DNA from: an uncultured Prevotellaceae bacterium
Lineage (GTDB): Bacteria; Bacteroidota; Bacteroidia; Bacteroidales; Bacteroidaceae
DNA: 64,000 bases
Direction: 5' to 3'
NCBI GenBank assembly: GCA_946410305.1
Contig: CAMJZV010000007.1
Coordinates: 1 to 64,000, forward strand
Part shown: piece by piece, positions 46,185 to 56,163 of the stretch
Numbering within the stretch: the stretch's first letter is position 1
How the letters are laid out: every line of letters starts with the position of its first letter
The notes under the pieces: generated by a model
Databases searched by the model: none
Seen by the model: the letters and a program-made list of their open reading frames with translations, nothing else
What the model was told of the DNA's origin: nothing
Position numbers and translations under genes: made by a program

Positions 46185-47282
46185 TTATATCTTCAAGTGG
46201 TTGTCTATATATTTTCTCATATGTCGAGACAAACGGTCGTCAAGTGGCGGCATTGGCATATGTCCCTCGTCCAGTCCTGTCAGATCGTTCGTCAACTGCA
46301 TGATACGACGAGCAAACTTGTAGAGATGACGTTCTCTCAGCGCGTCGCAGAGTTGATCTTCCGCCGTATCGTGGTTACGTAGTTCCTTGTCCAGTTCCAC
46401 CAAGTGCGATAGGGTCAGACGATGATGCATGGTCAATCGTCGTAGATGCCGGAAAGTAGCCATTAACCGATCGTTCTCTGTTGCATATTGCATGCCAATG
46501 GCTTCTTCTATGGTTTTCGGTGTTTCGTAACCATCTGGCATGAAACACGGCATCTGCTGAATGTCGAAGTCTGGCGTGTCTGCACGAAGAATACGTAGTC
46601 CTCGTCTGACAGTCTCAGCAACTTGTTCCTGATGGACATAGCAGTAGAGCATACGCCACTGATTGTGGTCAGTAATAGTAACAAACGATTCACCTAACCA
46701 GCGCTCATCGCCCGTGATGCCTACTTTCAACAGTTGACGAAGCGTAGCCTTCGTACTGTCGGCCATCAGTGCCAACGTGTCACTGTCCATAATCTTACGA
46801 TAGACTAGCCATGTCTGACGAGCCATCTCTTGGGCATTGATGGTATTCGTTATCAAGCAGTTACGAATAATAACTATTCTGCGATTCCATCCCAATTTCG
46901 TCATGCACTCTTCTTCCATTTTGCCCTGCACAACAACAGCATAGGCCTTCTGGATGATGCTACGCTGGAAAAGCAGTCGTTTGGGCAGCTTTTCTTTCCA
47001 ATAGCCTTGTTTCATGACCCACGGTTCTAACTGACCGTGGGGTGTTACTATAATACGGGTACCTCTGCGTTGTGCCTGACGAACTGCACGATAAGCCGCA
47101 TACTGCCAGCAACCATGGATATGCAACAGGTCGTAATGTCTGTCGCGCAACATTTGGAGTGCCTCTTGAACCGCTGTTGTCGATTCATTTTCTGTTTCCT
47201 GTCCCATCTGTTCACACAGCATCTTGACATAGTCTGTAATAACAGAAGGGGCATTGCTGGCATATAAGTGTAGTATCCTCAT
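46185..47282 (-). CDS. Glycosyltransferase-4-like protein lacking a normal C-domain
   Basis: 365 aa. Residues 1-150 look like the N-terminal Rossmann domain of GT4 enzymes ('DLLHIHGCWQYAAYRAVR', 'IIVTPHGQLEPWVMKQGYWKEKLPKRLLFQR', 'AYAVVVQGKMEEECMTKLGW'). The usual C-terminal donor-binding domain (GRL..KG and ExxG motifs) is not seen; instead there is a helical, charged region to the end. It may be a degenerate or regulatory glycosyltransferase. Overlaps the upstream GT2 gene by 4 bp. Confidence 0.65.
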   Translation of the reverse strand: MRILHLYASNAPSVITDYVKMLCEQMGQETENESTTAVQEALQMLRDRHYDLLHIHGCWQYAAYRAVRQAQRRGTRIIVTPHGQLEPWVMKQGYWKEKLPKRLLFQRSIIQKAYAVVVQGKMEEECMTKLGWNRRIVIIRNCLITNTINAQEMARQTWLVYRKIMDSDTLALMADSTKATLRQLLKVGITGDERWLGESFVTITDHNQWRMLYCYVHQEQVAETVRRGLRILRADTPDFDIQQMPCFMPDGYETPKTIEEAIGMQYATENDRLMATFRHLRRLTMHHRLTLSHLVELDKELRNHDTAEDQLCDALRERHLYKFARRIMQLTNDLTGLDEGHMPMPPLDDRLSRHMRKYIDNHLKI

Positions 47283-47914
47283 GAAAACATGTTTTTAAAG
47301 AACACGGCAATGCCCAGTCTCATCCGTTTGCTCATACCTAGACGTTGGTCAAAAAGCATGATGGCATTGAATATTGTGTCTTTGTTCACGGCAATGGCAT
47401 CATACATGCCACGTCGCATACGGAACCAGCGCCCCTTATGTCCTCCACCATCACGACGCTCAGCCTTCAACATGAAGTCGGTGGCTTCGTCTAGATTCTC
47501 GAACTGCTGGTGTGTCACCTCTGGGGCACCGTGCTTCAGTCGACAGTAGACGGCTGTCACCTCACCGTTTTCCAGTCCTGTCAGCCACTCGTTAGAGAGG
47601 GGAGGACGGAGAATGTCGGCAAAGACAATACGGTTTGATATGGCAGCTTTCACACCGATGTTCAGGGCTAGGCGCAGACGGCTGTTGTTGGGTACGCTCC
47701 TGGGCAGGAAAGTGGTGTACAGGTGGGGATTCTTTTCCTTTAGCAGTTTCAGCACGTCGGGGGTAGCGTCTGTCGACGAGTCGTCGACAACGATGACCTC
47801 ACCCTGTGCAGCACCTGCCACAGCCAGAAACTGCGGCAGGTTGTGCTCCAGCACCTCGGCTTGGTCATGTACCACGATGACCAGCGAGATAATATAGTCT
47901 CCTGTCCTTCCCAC
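47279..47914 (-). CDS. Glycosyltransferase family 2-like protein
   Basis: 211 aa with a GT-A start ('ISLVIVVHDQAEVLEHNLPQFL', 'VIVVDDSSTDATPDVL'). The usual DxD metal motif is replaced by 'FADILRPPLS' around residue 97, so activity is uncertain. Starts directly after the kinase stop, overlaps the next gene (ATGA). Likely works with the GT4-like neighbour in glycan assembly, substrate unknown. Confidence 0.75.
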   Translation of the reverse strand: MGRTGDYIISLVIVVHDQAEVLEHNLPQFLAVAGAAQGEVIVVDDSSTDATPDVLKLLKEKNPHLYTTFLPRSVPNNSRLRLALNIGVKAAISNRIVFADILRPPLSNEWLTGLENGEVTAVYCRLKHGAPEVTHQQFENLDEATDFMLKAERRDGGGHKGRWFRMRRGMYDAIAVNKDTIFNAIMLFDQRLGMSKRMRLGIAVFFKNMFS

Positions 47915-49504
47915 TTACTTCTTGCTGTCTACAGCGGCCTGCTCGATAGGCAGACAAGCCTTGTAGTTCTCGATGTACTTCTCGAAACCTGCAACGTCCT
48001 CGGCAGTGGGAGCAATAGAAATGCCTGTATTGCCTGCGAAGACAACTTGCTCTAAGTAATCGGCCAGGTTCTTGCCATTTTTGTTAATCAGGTAGCCAGC
48101 CAGCAGGGCAATACCCCAAGCACCGCCTTCGCCAGCGGTCTCCATGACGCTGATGGGCGAGTTCAGAGCAGCAGCCAGCATGCGCTGACCAACGCCAGCG
48201 GTCTTGAAGTAACCGCCATGACCGGTGATGCGGTCTACCTTGATTTTCTCTTCCTTCAGCAGGATGTCGTTACCAATCTTCAGCACGCCGATGGCACCAT
48301 ACAAGTGGGCACGCATGAAGTTTGCCAGATTGAATTTGTCGTTGGCTGAGCGGACAAACATCGGACGACCCTCGGCCAGACCAGTGACAGGCTCGCCAGA
48401 GACGTAATTGTAGGCCATCAGACCGCCACAGTCGGCGTCGCCCTCCAGGGCCTTGTTGAACAGCTTGCCGTAGAGCTCGTTCATGTCAACGGGCACACCC
48501 AGCAGCTGCTGGTATTCCTTGAACAGGCCTACCCAAGCGTTGATGTCACTTGTACAGTTGTTGCAGTGAACCATGGCCACGAGTGAACCATCTGGAGTAG
48601 TTACCATATCAATCATCTCGTAGGGCTTGCTGAGCGGCTTCTCCAGCACAATCATCGAGAACGAAGAGGTTCCAGCAGAAACGTTACCCGTGCGCTGCTT
48701 GACGGCATTCGTAGCCACCATGCCCGTGCCTGCGTCGCCCTCAGGAGGACAAACGGGAACACCAGCCTTCAGATGGCCAGAGACGTCCAGCTTCTTGGCA
48801 CCCTCGGCGGTCAGTACGCCAGCAGCCTCGCCAGCATTCAGCGACTTGGGCAGGATGTCCAATAATGTATAGGGCAAACCTTTAGACGCCAGGATCTTGT
48901 CGAACTTGGCAACCATCTCGGCGTCGTAGGTCTTCGTGGCGGGGTCAACGGGAATCATACCTGATGCATCGCCTACGCCCAGCACGAACTCGCCTGTCAC
49001 CTGCCAGTGTACATAGCCTGCCAGTGTGGTCAGGAACTTGATGTTCTTTACGTGCTCGTCACCGTTCAGGATGCACTGGTACAGGTGCGAGATGCTCCAG
49101 CGCAGGGGAATGTTGTAGTTGAACAGCTCGCTGAGCTCGGCAGCAGCCTTGCCAGTATTCGTGTTACGCCATGTACGGAAAGGAACCAGAATCTCCTGCT
49201 TCTCGTCGAAGGCCATGTAACCGTGCATCATGGCTGAAAATCCAATGGCTGCTAACTGCTCAATCTCACAATCGTACTGCTTCTTCACATCCTGACGCAG
49301 GTCGCTGTAGCAGTCCTGAAGACCTTTCCAAATAATGTCAATGCTATAGGTCCATAGTCCGTCGACGAGCTGATTCTCCCACTCGAACGAGCCTTGAGCA
49401 ATGGGTTTATTGTCCTGGTCGATGAGTACGGCCTTGATACGTGTGGAACCGAATTCGATTCCCAAAATGGCTTTACCAGCCTCGATGGTTTGTTTTGCTG
49501 TCAT
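47915..49504 (-). CDS. FGGY-family carbohydrate kinase
   Basis: 529 aa, xylulokinase/ribulokinase-like. N-terminal 'ILGIEFGSTRIKAVLIDQD' phosphate loop, 'GFSAMMHGYMAFDE', and C-terminal 'ITGHGGYFKTAGVGQRMLAAAL' with 'GEGGAWGIALLAGY'. Phosphorylates a ketopentose or related sugar; a related Bacteroides enzyme is placed in pentose (arabinose/xylose) use, but substrate is not fixed by sequence here. First gene of the operon, with a perfect promoter. Confidence 0.88.
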   Translation of the reverse strand: MTAKQTIEAGKAILGIEFGSTRIKAVLIDQDNKPIAQGSFEWENQLVDGLWTYSIDIIWKGLQDCYSDLRQDVKKQYDCEIEQLAAIGFSAMMHGYMAFDEKQEILVPFRTWRNTNTGKAAAELSELFNYNIPLRWSISHLYQCILNGDEHVKNIKFLTTLAGYVHWQVTGEFVLGVGDASGMIPVDPATKTYDAEMVAKFDKILASKGLPYTLLDILPKSLNAGEAAGVLTAEGAKKLDVSGHLKAGVPVCPPEGDAGTGMVATNAVKQRTGNVSAGTSSFSMIVLEKPLSKPYEMIDMVTTPDGSLVAMVHCNNCTSDINAWVGLFKEYQQLLGVPVDMNELYGKLFNKALEGDADCGGLMAYNYVSGEPVTGLAEGRPMFVRSANDKFNLANFMRAHLYGAIGVLKIGNDILLKEEKIKVDRITGHGGYFKTAGVGQRMLAAALNSPISVMETAGEGGAWGIALLAGYLINKNGKNLADYLEQVVFAGNTGISIAPTAEDVAGFEKYIENYKACLPIEQAAVDSKK

Positions 49505-49536
49505 AATACTTTTTTGTTTTTAGGAATATTTGAATG

Positions 49537-49568
49537 CAAAAGTACCTTTTTTTTTGCAAATAGCCAAA
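49537..49568 (-). promoter_or_regulatory. Promoter of the FGGY kinase operon
   Basis: TTTG (49565-49568), 20-nt spacer, TACTTTTG (49537-49544) on the minus strand; 32 bp before the start. Confidence 0.87.
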
Positions 49569-49636
49569 CATTTTAGATAATTTTGTGTGCGAGAAAAAAC
49601 AGGAATGATAAAATGAAGCTCATAGATGACTAAATC

Positions 49637-51655
49637 TCATTTCAGTTCCAGTTCTTTCTGTAATCGGATGATCTCGTCGCGATACTGTGCTGCCTGAAGG
49701 AAATCCAGTTTCTTTGCAGCTTCTTTCATCAAACGAGTGGTCTGAGCAATGCTCTTCTCCAGTTGTGGACGTGTCATCTGTTCAATGATGGGATCAGCGG
49801 CAAAGGCGGCTGTTGGCTGTTTATCATTAGCTGCTAGCTTTTGCCCGTTAGCCTCGCGCTCAAGATCAACCAAAGAGACGCTCAACGCTTTCTTTATCTG
49901 AGTAGGTGTGATGCCGTGTTCCTCATTATATTTAAGCTGCTTGGTACGACGGCGTAAGGTTTCGTTGATGGTGAGTTGCATCGAGGCTGTAATGGTGTCA
50001 GCATACATGATGACTTTACCATTGACGTTACGAGCTGCACGGCCAGCCGTCTGTGTCAACGAGCGGTGCGAGCGCAGGAATCCTTCCTTGTCAGCATCGA
50101 GGATTGCTACCAATGACACCTCGGGTAAATCAAGACCTTCACGCAATAAGTTTACGCCCACCAGTACGTCGTAGGTACCGTTGCGCAGATTCTCCAAAAT
50201 CTTTACGCGTTCAAGTGTCGTGACCTCGCTATGGATATAAGCTGTCTGGATATCGTGATTTAACAGATATTCCGACAGTTCCTCAGCCATACGCTTAGTG
50301 AGGGTCGTTATCAGCACGCGCTCCTTGTGCTCTATACGCTGCTGAATCTCGTCCATGAGGTCGTCAATCTGATTATCAGTAGGACGTACCTCTATCTCTG
50401 GGTCTAGGAGTCCTGTAGGACGGATAACCTGTTCAACGACCACACCCTCGGCCTCCTGAAGTTCATAGTCAGCAGGGGTTGCAGAGACATAGATAACCTG
50501 TGGCGTCAGTTCCTTGAACTCGTCGAAGGTCAGCGGGCGGTTGTCGAAGGCTGCAGGCAGACGGAACCCATATTCCACGAGGTTGGTCTTGCGAGCACGG
50601 TCGCCACCATACATCGCACCAATCTGAGGAACTGAGACGTGACTCTCGTCAATCACCAGTAAAAAGTCGTCAGGAAAGAAGTCGAGTAGGCAATAGGGGC
50701 GTTCGCCAGCCTGGCGACCATCAAAGTAGCGCGAATAGTTCTCGATACCAGAGCAATGACCCAATTCCTTTATCATCTCCATGTCGTACTCTACGCGCTC
50801 CTTGATGCGCTGAGCCTTGATACCATCGCCCTGTTCTTCGAAGAAAGCTACTTGCTTGACTAAGTCGTCCTGTATCTGACGAATAGCAATGTTTGTCTGT
50901 TCCTGTGTAGTGGTAAAGAGGTTAGCAGGGTAGAGTTTATACTCGTCAAACTGCGCCATCCGATGCATATCCATGCTGTCCAATTCCTCTATCGAGTCTA
51001 TCTCATCATCCCAAAAGGTAATGCGCAACACAGCCTCACTATAGGCCATTGCAATATCGACCACGTCACCCTTCACACGGAAACATCCACGCTTTAGTTC
51101 GATATCGTTGCGGACATACAATGAGGCAACTAATTTTCTTAACAATGCATTTCGGTCAATAATCTGTCCTCGATGTATTTCGATGATATTCTCGTTCAGT
51201 GCAATGGGACTTCCCATACCATAGATACATGAAACAGAAGATACAACGATGACGTCTTTTCTTCCTGACATCAAGGCACTTACTGCGCTAAGTCGAAGAC
51301 GGTCTATTTCCTCGTTGATAGCAAGGTCTTTTTCGATATAGGTGTCAGTGGTAGGCAGGTAAGCCTCTGGCTGGTAATAATCATAATAACTTACATAATA
51401 TTCCACCGCATTGTCAGGAAAGAAGCCTCTCATCTCCTCATACAACTGAGCTGCCAGCGTCTTGTTGTGCGACAGGATGAGTACGGGCTTCCCCACGTTG
51501 GCAATGACGTTGGCAATAGTAAATGTCTTACCAGAGCCCGTCACACCCAGTAACACCTGCGCTTTATCGCCACGCTCTATGCCGTCTGTCAGTTGGCGTA
51601 TTGCTTCTGGTTGGTCGCCTGTTGGTTTGTATGATGAAGTCAGAATATAGTCCAT
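49637..51655 (-). CDS. uvrB: UvrABC excinuclease subunit B
   Basis: 672 aa. Helicase motifs: Walker A 'LLGVTGSGKTFTIANVIAN', 'YYDYYQPEAYLP' of the beta-hairpin, 'LLVIDESHVSVPQIG' Walker B, and 'DVLVGVNLLREGLDLPEVSLVAILDADKEGFLR'. C-terminal UVR domain ('RPQLEKSIAQTTRLMKEAAKKLDFLQAAQYRDEI') binds UvrC. Loads onto damage in nucleotide excision repair. Full length. Confidence 0.98.
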   Translation of the reverse strand: MDYILTSSYKPTGDQPEAIRQLTDGIERGDKAQVLLGVTGSGKTFTIANVIANVGKPVLILSHNKTLAAQLYEEMRGFFPDNAVEYYVSYYDYYQPEAYLPTTDTYIEKDLAINEEIDRLRLSAVSALMSGRKDVIVVSSVSCIYGMGSPIALNENIIEIHRGQIIDRNALLRKLVASLYVRNDIELKRGCFRVKGDVVDIAMAYSEAVLRITFWDDEIDSIEELDSMDMHRMAQFDEYKLYPANLFTTTQEQTNIAIRQIQDDLVKQVAFFEEQGDGIKAQRIKERVEYDMEMIKELGHCSGIENYSRYFDGRQAGERPYCLLDFFPDDFLLVIDESHVSVPQIGAMYGGDRARKTNLVEYGFRLPAAFDNRPLTFDEFKELTPQVIYVSATPADYELQEAEGVVVEQVIRPTGLLDPEIEVRPTDNQIDDLMDEIQQRIEHKERVLITTLTKRMAEELSEYLLNHDIQTAYIHSEVTTLERVKILENLRNGTYDVLVGVNLLREGLDLPEVSLVAILDADKEGFLRSHRSLTQTAGRAARNVNGKVIMYADTITASMQLTINETLRRRTKQLKYNEEHGITPTQIKKALSVSLVDLEREANGQKLAANDKQPTAAFAADPIIEQMTRPQLEKSIAQTTRLMKEAAKKLDFLQAAQYRDEIIRLQKELELK

Positions 51656-51721
51656 AAGTTGTGCAAAATTACGAAATAATTCCTAATTCAGTGCCTATAA
51701 TCCTAATTTTTATCAAAAAAC

Positions 51722-51753
51722 TTTGTTTTTCTCGTTATAAATGTGTAATTTTG
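51722..51753 (+). promoter_or_regulatory. Promoter of the bamD-rpoZ operon
   Basis: TTTG (51722-51725), 20-nt spacer, TAATTTTG (51746-51753); 21 bp before bamD. Confidence 0.87.
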
Positions 51754-51774
51754 CACGTCAATTTCGAATATCGC

Positions 51775-52602
51775 ATGAAGAAGAACGTTTTTCTCACACT
51801 TTTGGCTGCAGCCCTGTGTTCGGGATGCGCTAATGAGTTTAACAACATATACAAGTCGAACGACGTAACTTATAAATATGAATGTGCCAAGCAGTATTTC
51901 GCAATGGGCAAGTTCAATCAAGCAGCTACGTTGTTGCAGGACGTTGTGATATCACAGAAGGGACGTAGCACAGGTCAGGAAAGTCTTTACATGTTAGCAT
52001 TGGCTGAGTACAACAATAGAGATTACGAGGCTGCCAGCCAGACGTTCAAGAAGTATTTCTCCAGTTATCCTAAGGGTGACTATGCAGAACAGGCCGCTTT
52101 CTATATTGGCCAGTCACTTTTCGAGAGTGTTCCTGAACCTCGCCTGGATCAGACACCAACAGTAGGTGCCATCACAGCTTACCAGAACTTTATGGACTAC
52201 TTCCCTGACTCTCCGCTTCGCGAAACCGCTCAGAAGCGTCTGTTCATATTACAAGACAACTTGGTACAGAAAGAATACCTCTCTGCCAAACTATATTATA
52301 ATCTTGGTGGCTATTTTGGTAATATCAATGCCAATACCGAGTCTAATTACGAGGCATGCATCATTACCGCTCAGAATGCACTGAAGGCCTATCCTTATAC
52401 TGATAAGCGTGAGGATTTCTCCGTGCTCATCATGAAGAGCAAATACTATTTGGCCAAGAATAGTTCTGAGGAGAAGAAGGTGGAGCGTTATCGCGATGCC
52501 GAAGACGAATGTTATGGTTTTATTACCGAATTCCCTGAGTCGAAGGAGGTAGAGACTGCTCAGGATTTTATCGAGAAATGCAAGAAAATAACAAAAGATT
52601 AA
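51775..52602 (+). CDS. bamD: Outer-membrane assembly lipoprotein BamD
   Basis: 275 aa. Lipoprotein signal ending at the Cys of 'ALCSGCANEFN' (about residue 19), then TPR repeats ('YECAKQYFAMGKFNQAATLLQ', 'YNNRDYEAASQTFKKYFSSYPKGDYAEQAAFYIGQSLF'). BamD scaffolds the BAM complex that folds beta-barrel proteins. Start at 51775 gives the signal peptide; 38 codons upstream lie over the promoter. Confidence 0.93.
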   Translation: MKKNVFLTLLAAALCSGCANEFNNIYKSNDVTYKYECAKQYFAMGKFNQAATLLQDVVISQKGRSTGQESLYMLALAEYNNRDYEAASQTFKKYFSSYPKGDYAEQAAFYIGQSLFESVPEPRLDQTPTVGAITAYQNFMDYFPDSPLRETAQKRLFILQDNLVQKEYLSAKLYYNLGGYFGNINANTESNYEACIITAQNALKAYPYTDKREDFSVLIMKSKYYLAKNSSEEKKVERYRDAEDECYGFITEFPESKEVETAQDFIEKCKKITKD

Positions 52603-52607
52603 ACAAT

Positions 52608-52946
52608 ATGGATTACAAGAAATCAAAAGCACCGGTTAATACCGTTACCCGCAACATCATGGATCTCTGCGAAGAGACAGGAAACATCTACGAGAGCGTA
52701 GCAATTATTTCAAAGCGTGCCAACCAGATCAGCATTCAGATCAAGGAAGACCTGTCAAAGAAACTGGCAGAGTTTGCCTCTTACAACGATTCTTTGGAAG
52801 AGGTCTTCGAAAATCGTGAACAGATTGAGATTTCACGCTACTATGAGAAACTGCCAAAGCCCTCATTGCTCGCTACTCAGGAATTTGTAGAAGGCAAAAT
52901 CTACTGGCGCGATCCCATTCGCGAGCAGCAGTCTGCTAACGACTAA
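52608..52946 (+). CDS. rpoZ: RNA polymerase omega subunit (Rpb6-like)
   Basis: 112 aa. 'SKAPVNTVTRNIMDLCEETGNIYESVAIISKRANQI' is the omega/Rpb6 core of Bacteroidetes, longer than the E. coli protein only at the C-terminus. Helps assemble RNA polymerase. Starts 5 bp after bamD. Confidence 0.92.
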   Translation: MDYKKSKAPVNTVTRNIMDLCEETGNIYESVAIISKRANQISIQIKEDLSKKLAEFASYNDSLEEVFENREQIEISRYYEKLPKPSLLATQEFVEGKIYWRDPIREQQSAND

Positions 52947-52961
52947 TTCTACTGTCGAGCT

Positions 52962-53312
52962 ATGATTCAGCGCAAGCAAACGGTATTCCTGCTCATCGCA
53001 GTCATACTGGGCATGGTGCATTTCCAGGCATGGGTGCTCTTCGGCATACAGATGTTGGCTTCGGCCATCAGTCTGATTGCCATCTTCCTTTTTAGGCGTC
53101 GCCCTCTACAGGCCACGTTGTGCCTTGCAGCCATCTTGGTTAACATCGTATGGTACATCGTATTGGCAGTACTGATTCAGCAGGGTCTACTGTCTGAGTC
53201 GTTACCGCTGACAGCCTCACTGCCCATTATTGCAGCTATTCTGTGTCTGTTGGCACGTCGTGGCGTCATTGCTGACGAGAAACTAGTACGTGCTGCCGAT
53301 CGTCTGCGATAG
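52962..53312 (+). CDS. DUF4293-like membrane protein
   Basis: 116 aa with four hydrophobic segments. It sits right after rpoZ, the usual place of the DUF4293 family in Bacteroidetes; function unknown. 'MIQRKQTVFLLIAVIL' matches the family start ('IQRxQTxxLL'). Confidence 0.8.
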   Translation: MIQRKQTVFLLIAVILGMVHFQAWVLFGIQMLASAISLIAIFLFRRRPLQATLCLAAILVNIVWYIVLAVLIQQGLLSESLPLTASLPIIAAILCLLARRGVIADEKLVRAADRLR

Positions 53313-53331
53313 AGCATACCAAACGAATATT

Positions 53332-53377
53332 CACGGGGATAGGTACTGATTTGTCAGACTTATCCCCGTGTTTTTTT
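53332..53377 (+). terminator. Terminator of the bamD operon
   Basis: Perfect 10-bp stem CACGGGGATA/TATCCCCGTG (53332-53341/53361-53370), followed by seven T. Confidence 0.96.
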
Positions 53378-53491
53378 ATGGCTTTGTAGATTTATTAAAA
53401 AAAAATGTGTTGTCGATTAATCTTTTTCTGTTGAGAATCGTCAAACAACTGATGACTAACTTACATTAACCAATTAAAGAATCAACAAAGT

Positions 53492-54001
53492 ATGAAAAAA
53501 GTATTGATGATGCTTGCATTGATGGCGATTCCTTTTGCCATGCATGCACAAACCAAGTTCCACGATGTAGAAGCCAACGAGGCTCAGGGAGCTGTAAAGA
53601 AAATCAGCCAGAACATGATGGGACGTGACCAGACCACCACTTTCACACAAGATGGTAAGATGCTGCGTGATGGCGTTACAGATGCTGTTTACGATGCTAA
53701 TGGCTATCTGCAGTCTATGAAGATGTCTTTCCAAGGACAGGATGTTGTCATTAAGTACACTTGGAAGGATGGTAAGCTGGCTACTCAGTCTTTGGATATG
53801 ATGGGCAATCCCATGACTTTCACTTTCACCTACAATGACAAGGGCGCTGTTGCCGCTCAGTCAATGAATATGGGTGGACAGGAGATGAAAATGGAGTATA
53901 CCGATTACAAATATGATGCCAAGGGCAACTGGATTAGTCGCAAGACCAATATGATGGGGCAAGAGATGGAACAGACCCGTACTATCGAGTATTTCGAATA
54001 A
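53492..54001 (+). CDS. Secreted protein of unknown function
   Basis: 169 aa with a clear signal peptide ('LMMLALMAIPFAMHAQ'). The mature part has repeated short beta-strand units (YDANGYLQSMKM, YNDKGAVAAQSMNM, YDAKGNWISRKTNM) like the KG..N-type repeats of Bacteroidetes envelope proteins related to RHS/YD or MORN-like folds. Unusually rich in Met, many as MM or NMMG. Function unknown. Confidence 0.7.
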   Translation: MKKVLMMLALMAIPFAMHAQTKFHDVEANEAQGAVKKISQNMMGRDQTTTFTQDGKMLRDGVTDAVYDANGYLQSMKMSFQGQDVVIKYTWKDGKLATQSLDMMGNPMTFTFTYNDKGAVAAQSMNMGGQEMKMEYTDYKYDAKGNWISRKTNMMGQEMEQTRTIEYFE

Positions 54002-54024
54002 TTCCATTTATATATAATAGAATA

Positions 54025-54055
54025 GGAGCGGCTAACTAAATGGGTTAACCGCTCC
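54025..54055. terminator. Bidirectional terminator between convergent genes
   Basis: GGAGCGG (54025-54031) pairs with CCGCTCC (54049-54055), extended inward by TAAC/GTTA, lying between the secreted-protein gene and pyrF. Confidence 0.75.
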
Positions 54056-54078
54056 TTTAGTTGATAGCTGTTTGTATA

Positions 54079-54945
54079 TCAAATTTTCGCAAGCTCTGCA
54101 GCCATCTGCTCCTGCAGTTCCTTGGCCTTCTGTGCTGCCACGTCAGCAAAGTCCTTGCCGTTAGAGGCAAAGATGATGCCACGTGATGAGTTGACCAGCA
54201 GACCGCAGTCTTTCGTCATACCGTATTTGCATACCTCCTGCAGCGAACCACCCTGTGCACCTACGCCAGGAACCAACAGGAAGTGGTCAGAAACAATCTT
54301 ACGGATATCCTCAAACATCTGGCCCTGCGTAGCGCCAACAACATACATCATGTTGTCTTTCGTACCCCATTGCTGAGAAATCTTCAGCACCTTCTCAAAG
54401 AGGCGTTCACCCTGAGCATCCTCCATCAGTTGGAAGTCGTGCGAACCCTTGTTCGAGGTCAACGCCAGCAGGATGACCCACTTGCCGTCGTACTCCAAGA
54501 AGGGACTGACAGAGTCTTCACCCATATAGGGCGCTACTGTTACTGCGTCAGCTTGAGCATCGCCCTCAAAAAACGAGCGTGCATACATCTTCGACGTGTT
54601 GCCAATGTCGCCACGCTTCGCATCAGCGATAATGAAGTGGTTGGGATAGTTCTCGCGGATGTAGCTGACCGTCTCTTCGTAGGCTACCAGTCCGTTGGCA
54701 CCTAGCGACTCGTAGAACGCCAGATTGGGCTTGTAGGCCACACAGTAGGGGGCTGTGGCGTCGATGATGTACTGGTTGAAGAGGATGATAGCCAACGACT
54801 CGTCATACTCTTCGTCGTCTGCAGCAAGGTCAGCCTTGCACTCATCGATAACACACTGTGGAATTTTCTTGATGTCAGGGTCGAGACCCACGCAGAGAAA
54901 CGACTGCTTCTCGCGGATTTGCTGAATTAATTGTTGTCTAGTCAT
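54079..54945 (-). CDS. pyrF: Orotidine-5'-phosphate decarboxylase, type 2
   Basis: 288 aa. Active-site motif '[23 protein letters not shown]' (DxKxxD form) and N-terminal '[15 protein letters not shown]' place it in the longer PyrF type. Makes UMP. Downstream of prfA by 35 bp. Start at 54945 begins the conserved N-terminus. Confidence 0.95.
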   Translation of the reverse strand: MTRQQLIQQIREKQSFLCVGLDPDIKKIPQCVIDECKADLAADDEEYDESLAIILFNQYIIDATAPYCVAYKPNLAFYESLGANGLVAYEETVSYIRENYPNHFIIADAKRGDIGNTSKMYARSFFEGDAQADAVTVAPYMGEDSVSPFLEYDGKWVILLALTSNKGSHDFQLMEDAQGERLFEKVLKISQQWGTKDNMMYVVGATQGQMFEDIRKIVSDHFLLVPGVGAQGGSLQEVCKYGMTKDCGLLVNSSRGIIFASNGKDFADVAAQKAKELQEQMAAELAKI

Positions 54946-54980
54946 AATCTTTATGCAAGCGGCAGAACCGTTTGCCACAC

Positions 54981-56090
54981 TTAAAGTTCTGTTTCTTTCA
55001 TTCGTTCGGCGTTCTCGGCAACTGTGAGGGCATCGATCATCGGCTGGATGTCACCTCCCAAGAAACCCTGCAGGTCGTGAGTGGTATAGCCGATGCGATG
55101 GTCTGTCACACGTCCCTGTGGGAAGTTGTAGGTACGGATCTTTGCTGAGCGGTCACCCGTTGATACCAGGCTCTTACGACGGCTGGCAATATCGTCCATA
55201 TACTTCTGGTGCTCCTTATCATAGATAAAGGTATAGAGACGTGAGAGTGCACGTTCCTTGTTCTTAGGCTGGTCGCGCGTCTCCGTACACTCGATGAGAA
55301 TCTCCTCCGTCTCACCCGTATTGGGGTTCTTCCACATGTAGCGTAGACGTACACCAGACTCCACCTTGTTCACGTTCTGACCACCAGCTCCTGATGAGCG
55401 GAAGGTGTCCCACTTGATTTCACCCTCGTTGACATGTACTTCAAACTTGTCAGCCTCAGGAAGTACGGCAACAGTGGCAGCAGATGTGTGCATGCGCCCC
55501 TGTGTCTCTGTGGCAGGCACGCGTTGTACACGGTGGACCCCCGATTCGTATTTCAGTGTGCCATAGACGTCGGCACCACTGACTGCAAAGTCAATCTCCT
55601 TGAAACCACCAACAGCACCCTCAGAGACACTGGTGATGGAGAGCTGCCAGCCCTTCGACTCGCAGTAGCTCTTGTACATTTTGAACAGGTCGCCAGCAAA
55701 CAGGGCAGCCTCGTCGCCACCCGTTCCTGCACGAATCTCCATCTGTACGTTCTTGGCGTCTTCTGGGTCTTTCGGAATCAGTGCAATCTTGATTTCTTCC
55801 TCCAGCTTTGGCTGCAGGGCTTCGTTCTCCGACAGCTCCTCACGAGCCATTTCTTTCATCTCTGGGTCTGTCTCGTTGGCCAGGATATCCTTGGCCTCAC
55901 GGATGCTGTTCAGACAGGCGACGTAGCGCTTGCGGGCATCCATGATGTCACCCAAATCCTTGTATTCCTTGGTAAGTTTCACAAAACGGTTTTGGTCAGC
56001 AATCACTTCAGGGTCGGTAATCAGCGTAGAAACCTCCTCGAAGCGTGCTTCCAAACCGTCGAGTTTCTGTAAAATACTGTTATTCTCCAT
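54981..56090 (-). CDS. prfA: Peptide chain release factor 1
   Basis: 369 aa. GGQ motif in '[20 protein letters not shown]', and '[27 protein letters not shown]'. Recognises UAA/UAG. The start at 56090 gives the family N-terminus and is only 9 nt past the -7 box, so its mRNA leader is very short. Confidence 0.96.
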   Translation of the reverse strand: MENNSILQKLDGLEARFEEVSTLITDPEVIADQNRFVKLTKEYKDLGDIMDARKRYVACLNSIREAKDILANETDPEMKEMAREELSENEALQPKLEEEIKIALIPKDPEDAKNVQMEIRAGTGGDEAALFAGDLFKMYKSYCESKGWQLSITSVSEGAVGGFKEIDFAVSGADVYGTLKYESGVHRVQRVPATETQGRMHTSAATVAVLPEADKFEVHVNEGEIKWDTFRSSGAGGQNVNKVESGVRLRYMWKNPNTGETEEILIECTETRDQPKNKERALSRLYTFIYDKEHQKYMDDIASRRKSLVSTGDRSAKIRTYNFPQGRVTDHRIGYTTHDLQGFLGGDIQPMIDALTVAENAERMKETEL

Positions 56091-56096
56091 ATTCGG

Positions 56097-56159
56097 GTGC
56101 AAAGGTACAAAATAATTCATAATTCATAATGCATAATTCATAATTATTTTATACTTTTG
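56097..56159. promoter_or_regulatory. Divergent promoter cassette, second copy
   Basis: TACCTTTG on the minus strand (56100-56107) for prfA and TACTTTTG on the plus strand (56152-56159) for queA. About 55 bp of the core is identical to the cassette at 22139-22193. Confidence 0.78.
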
Positions 56160-56163
56160 CAGC

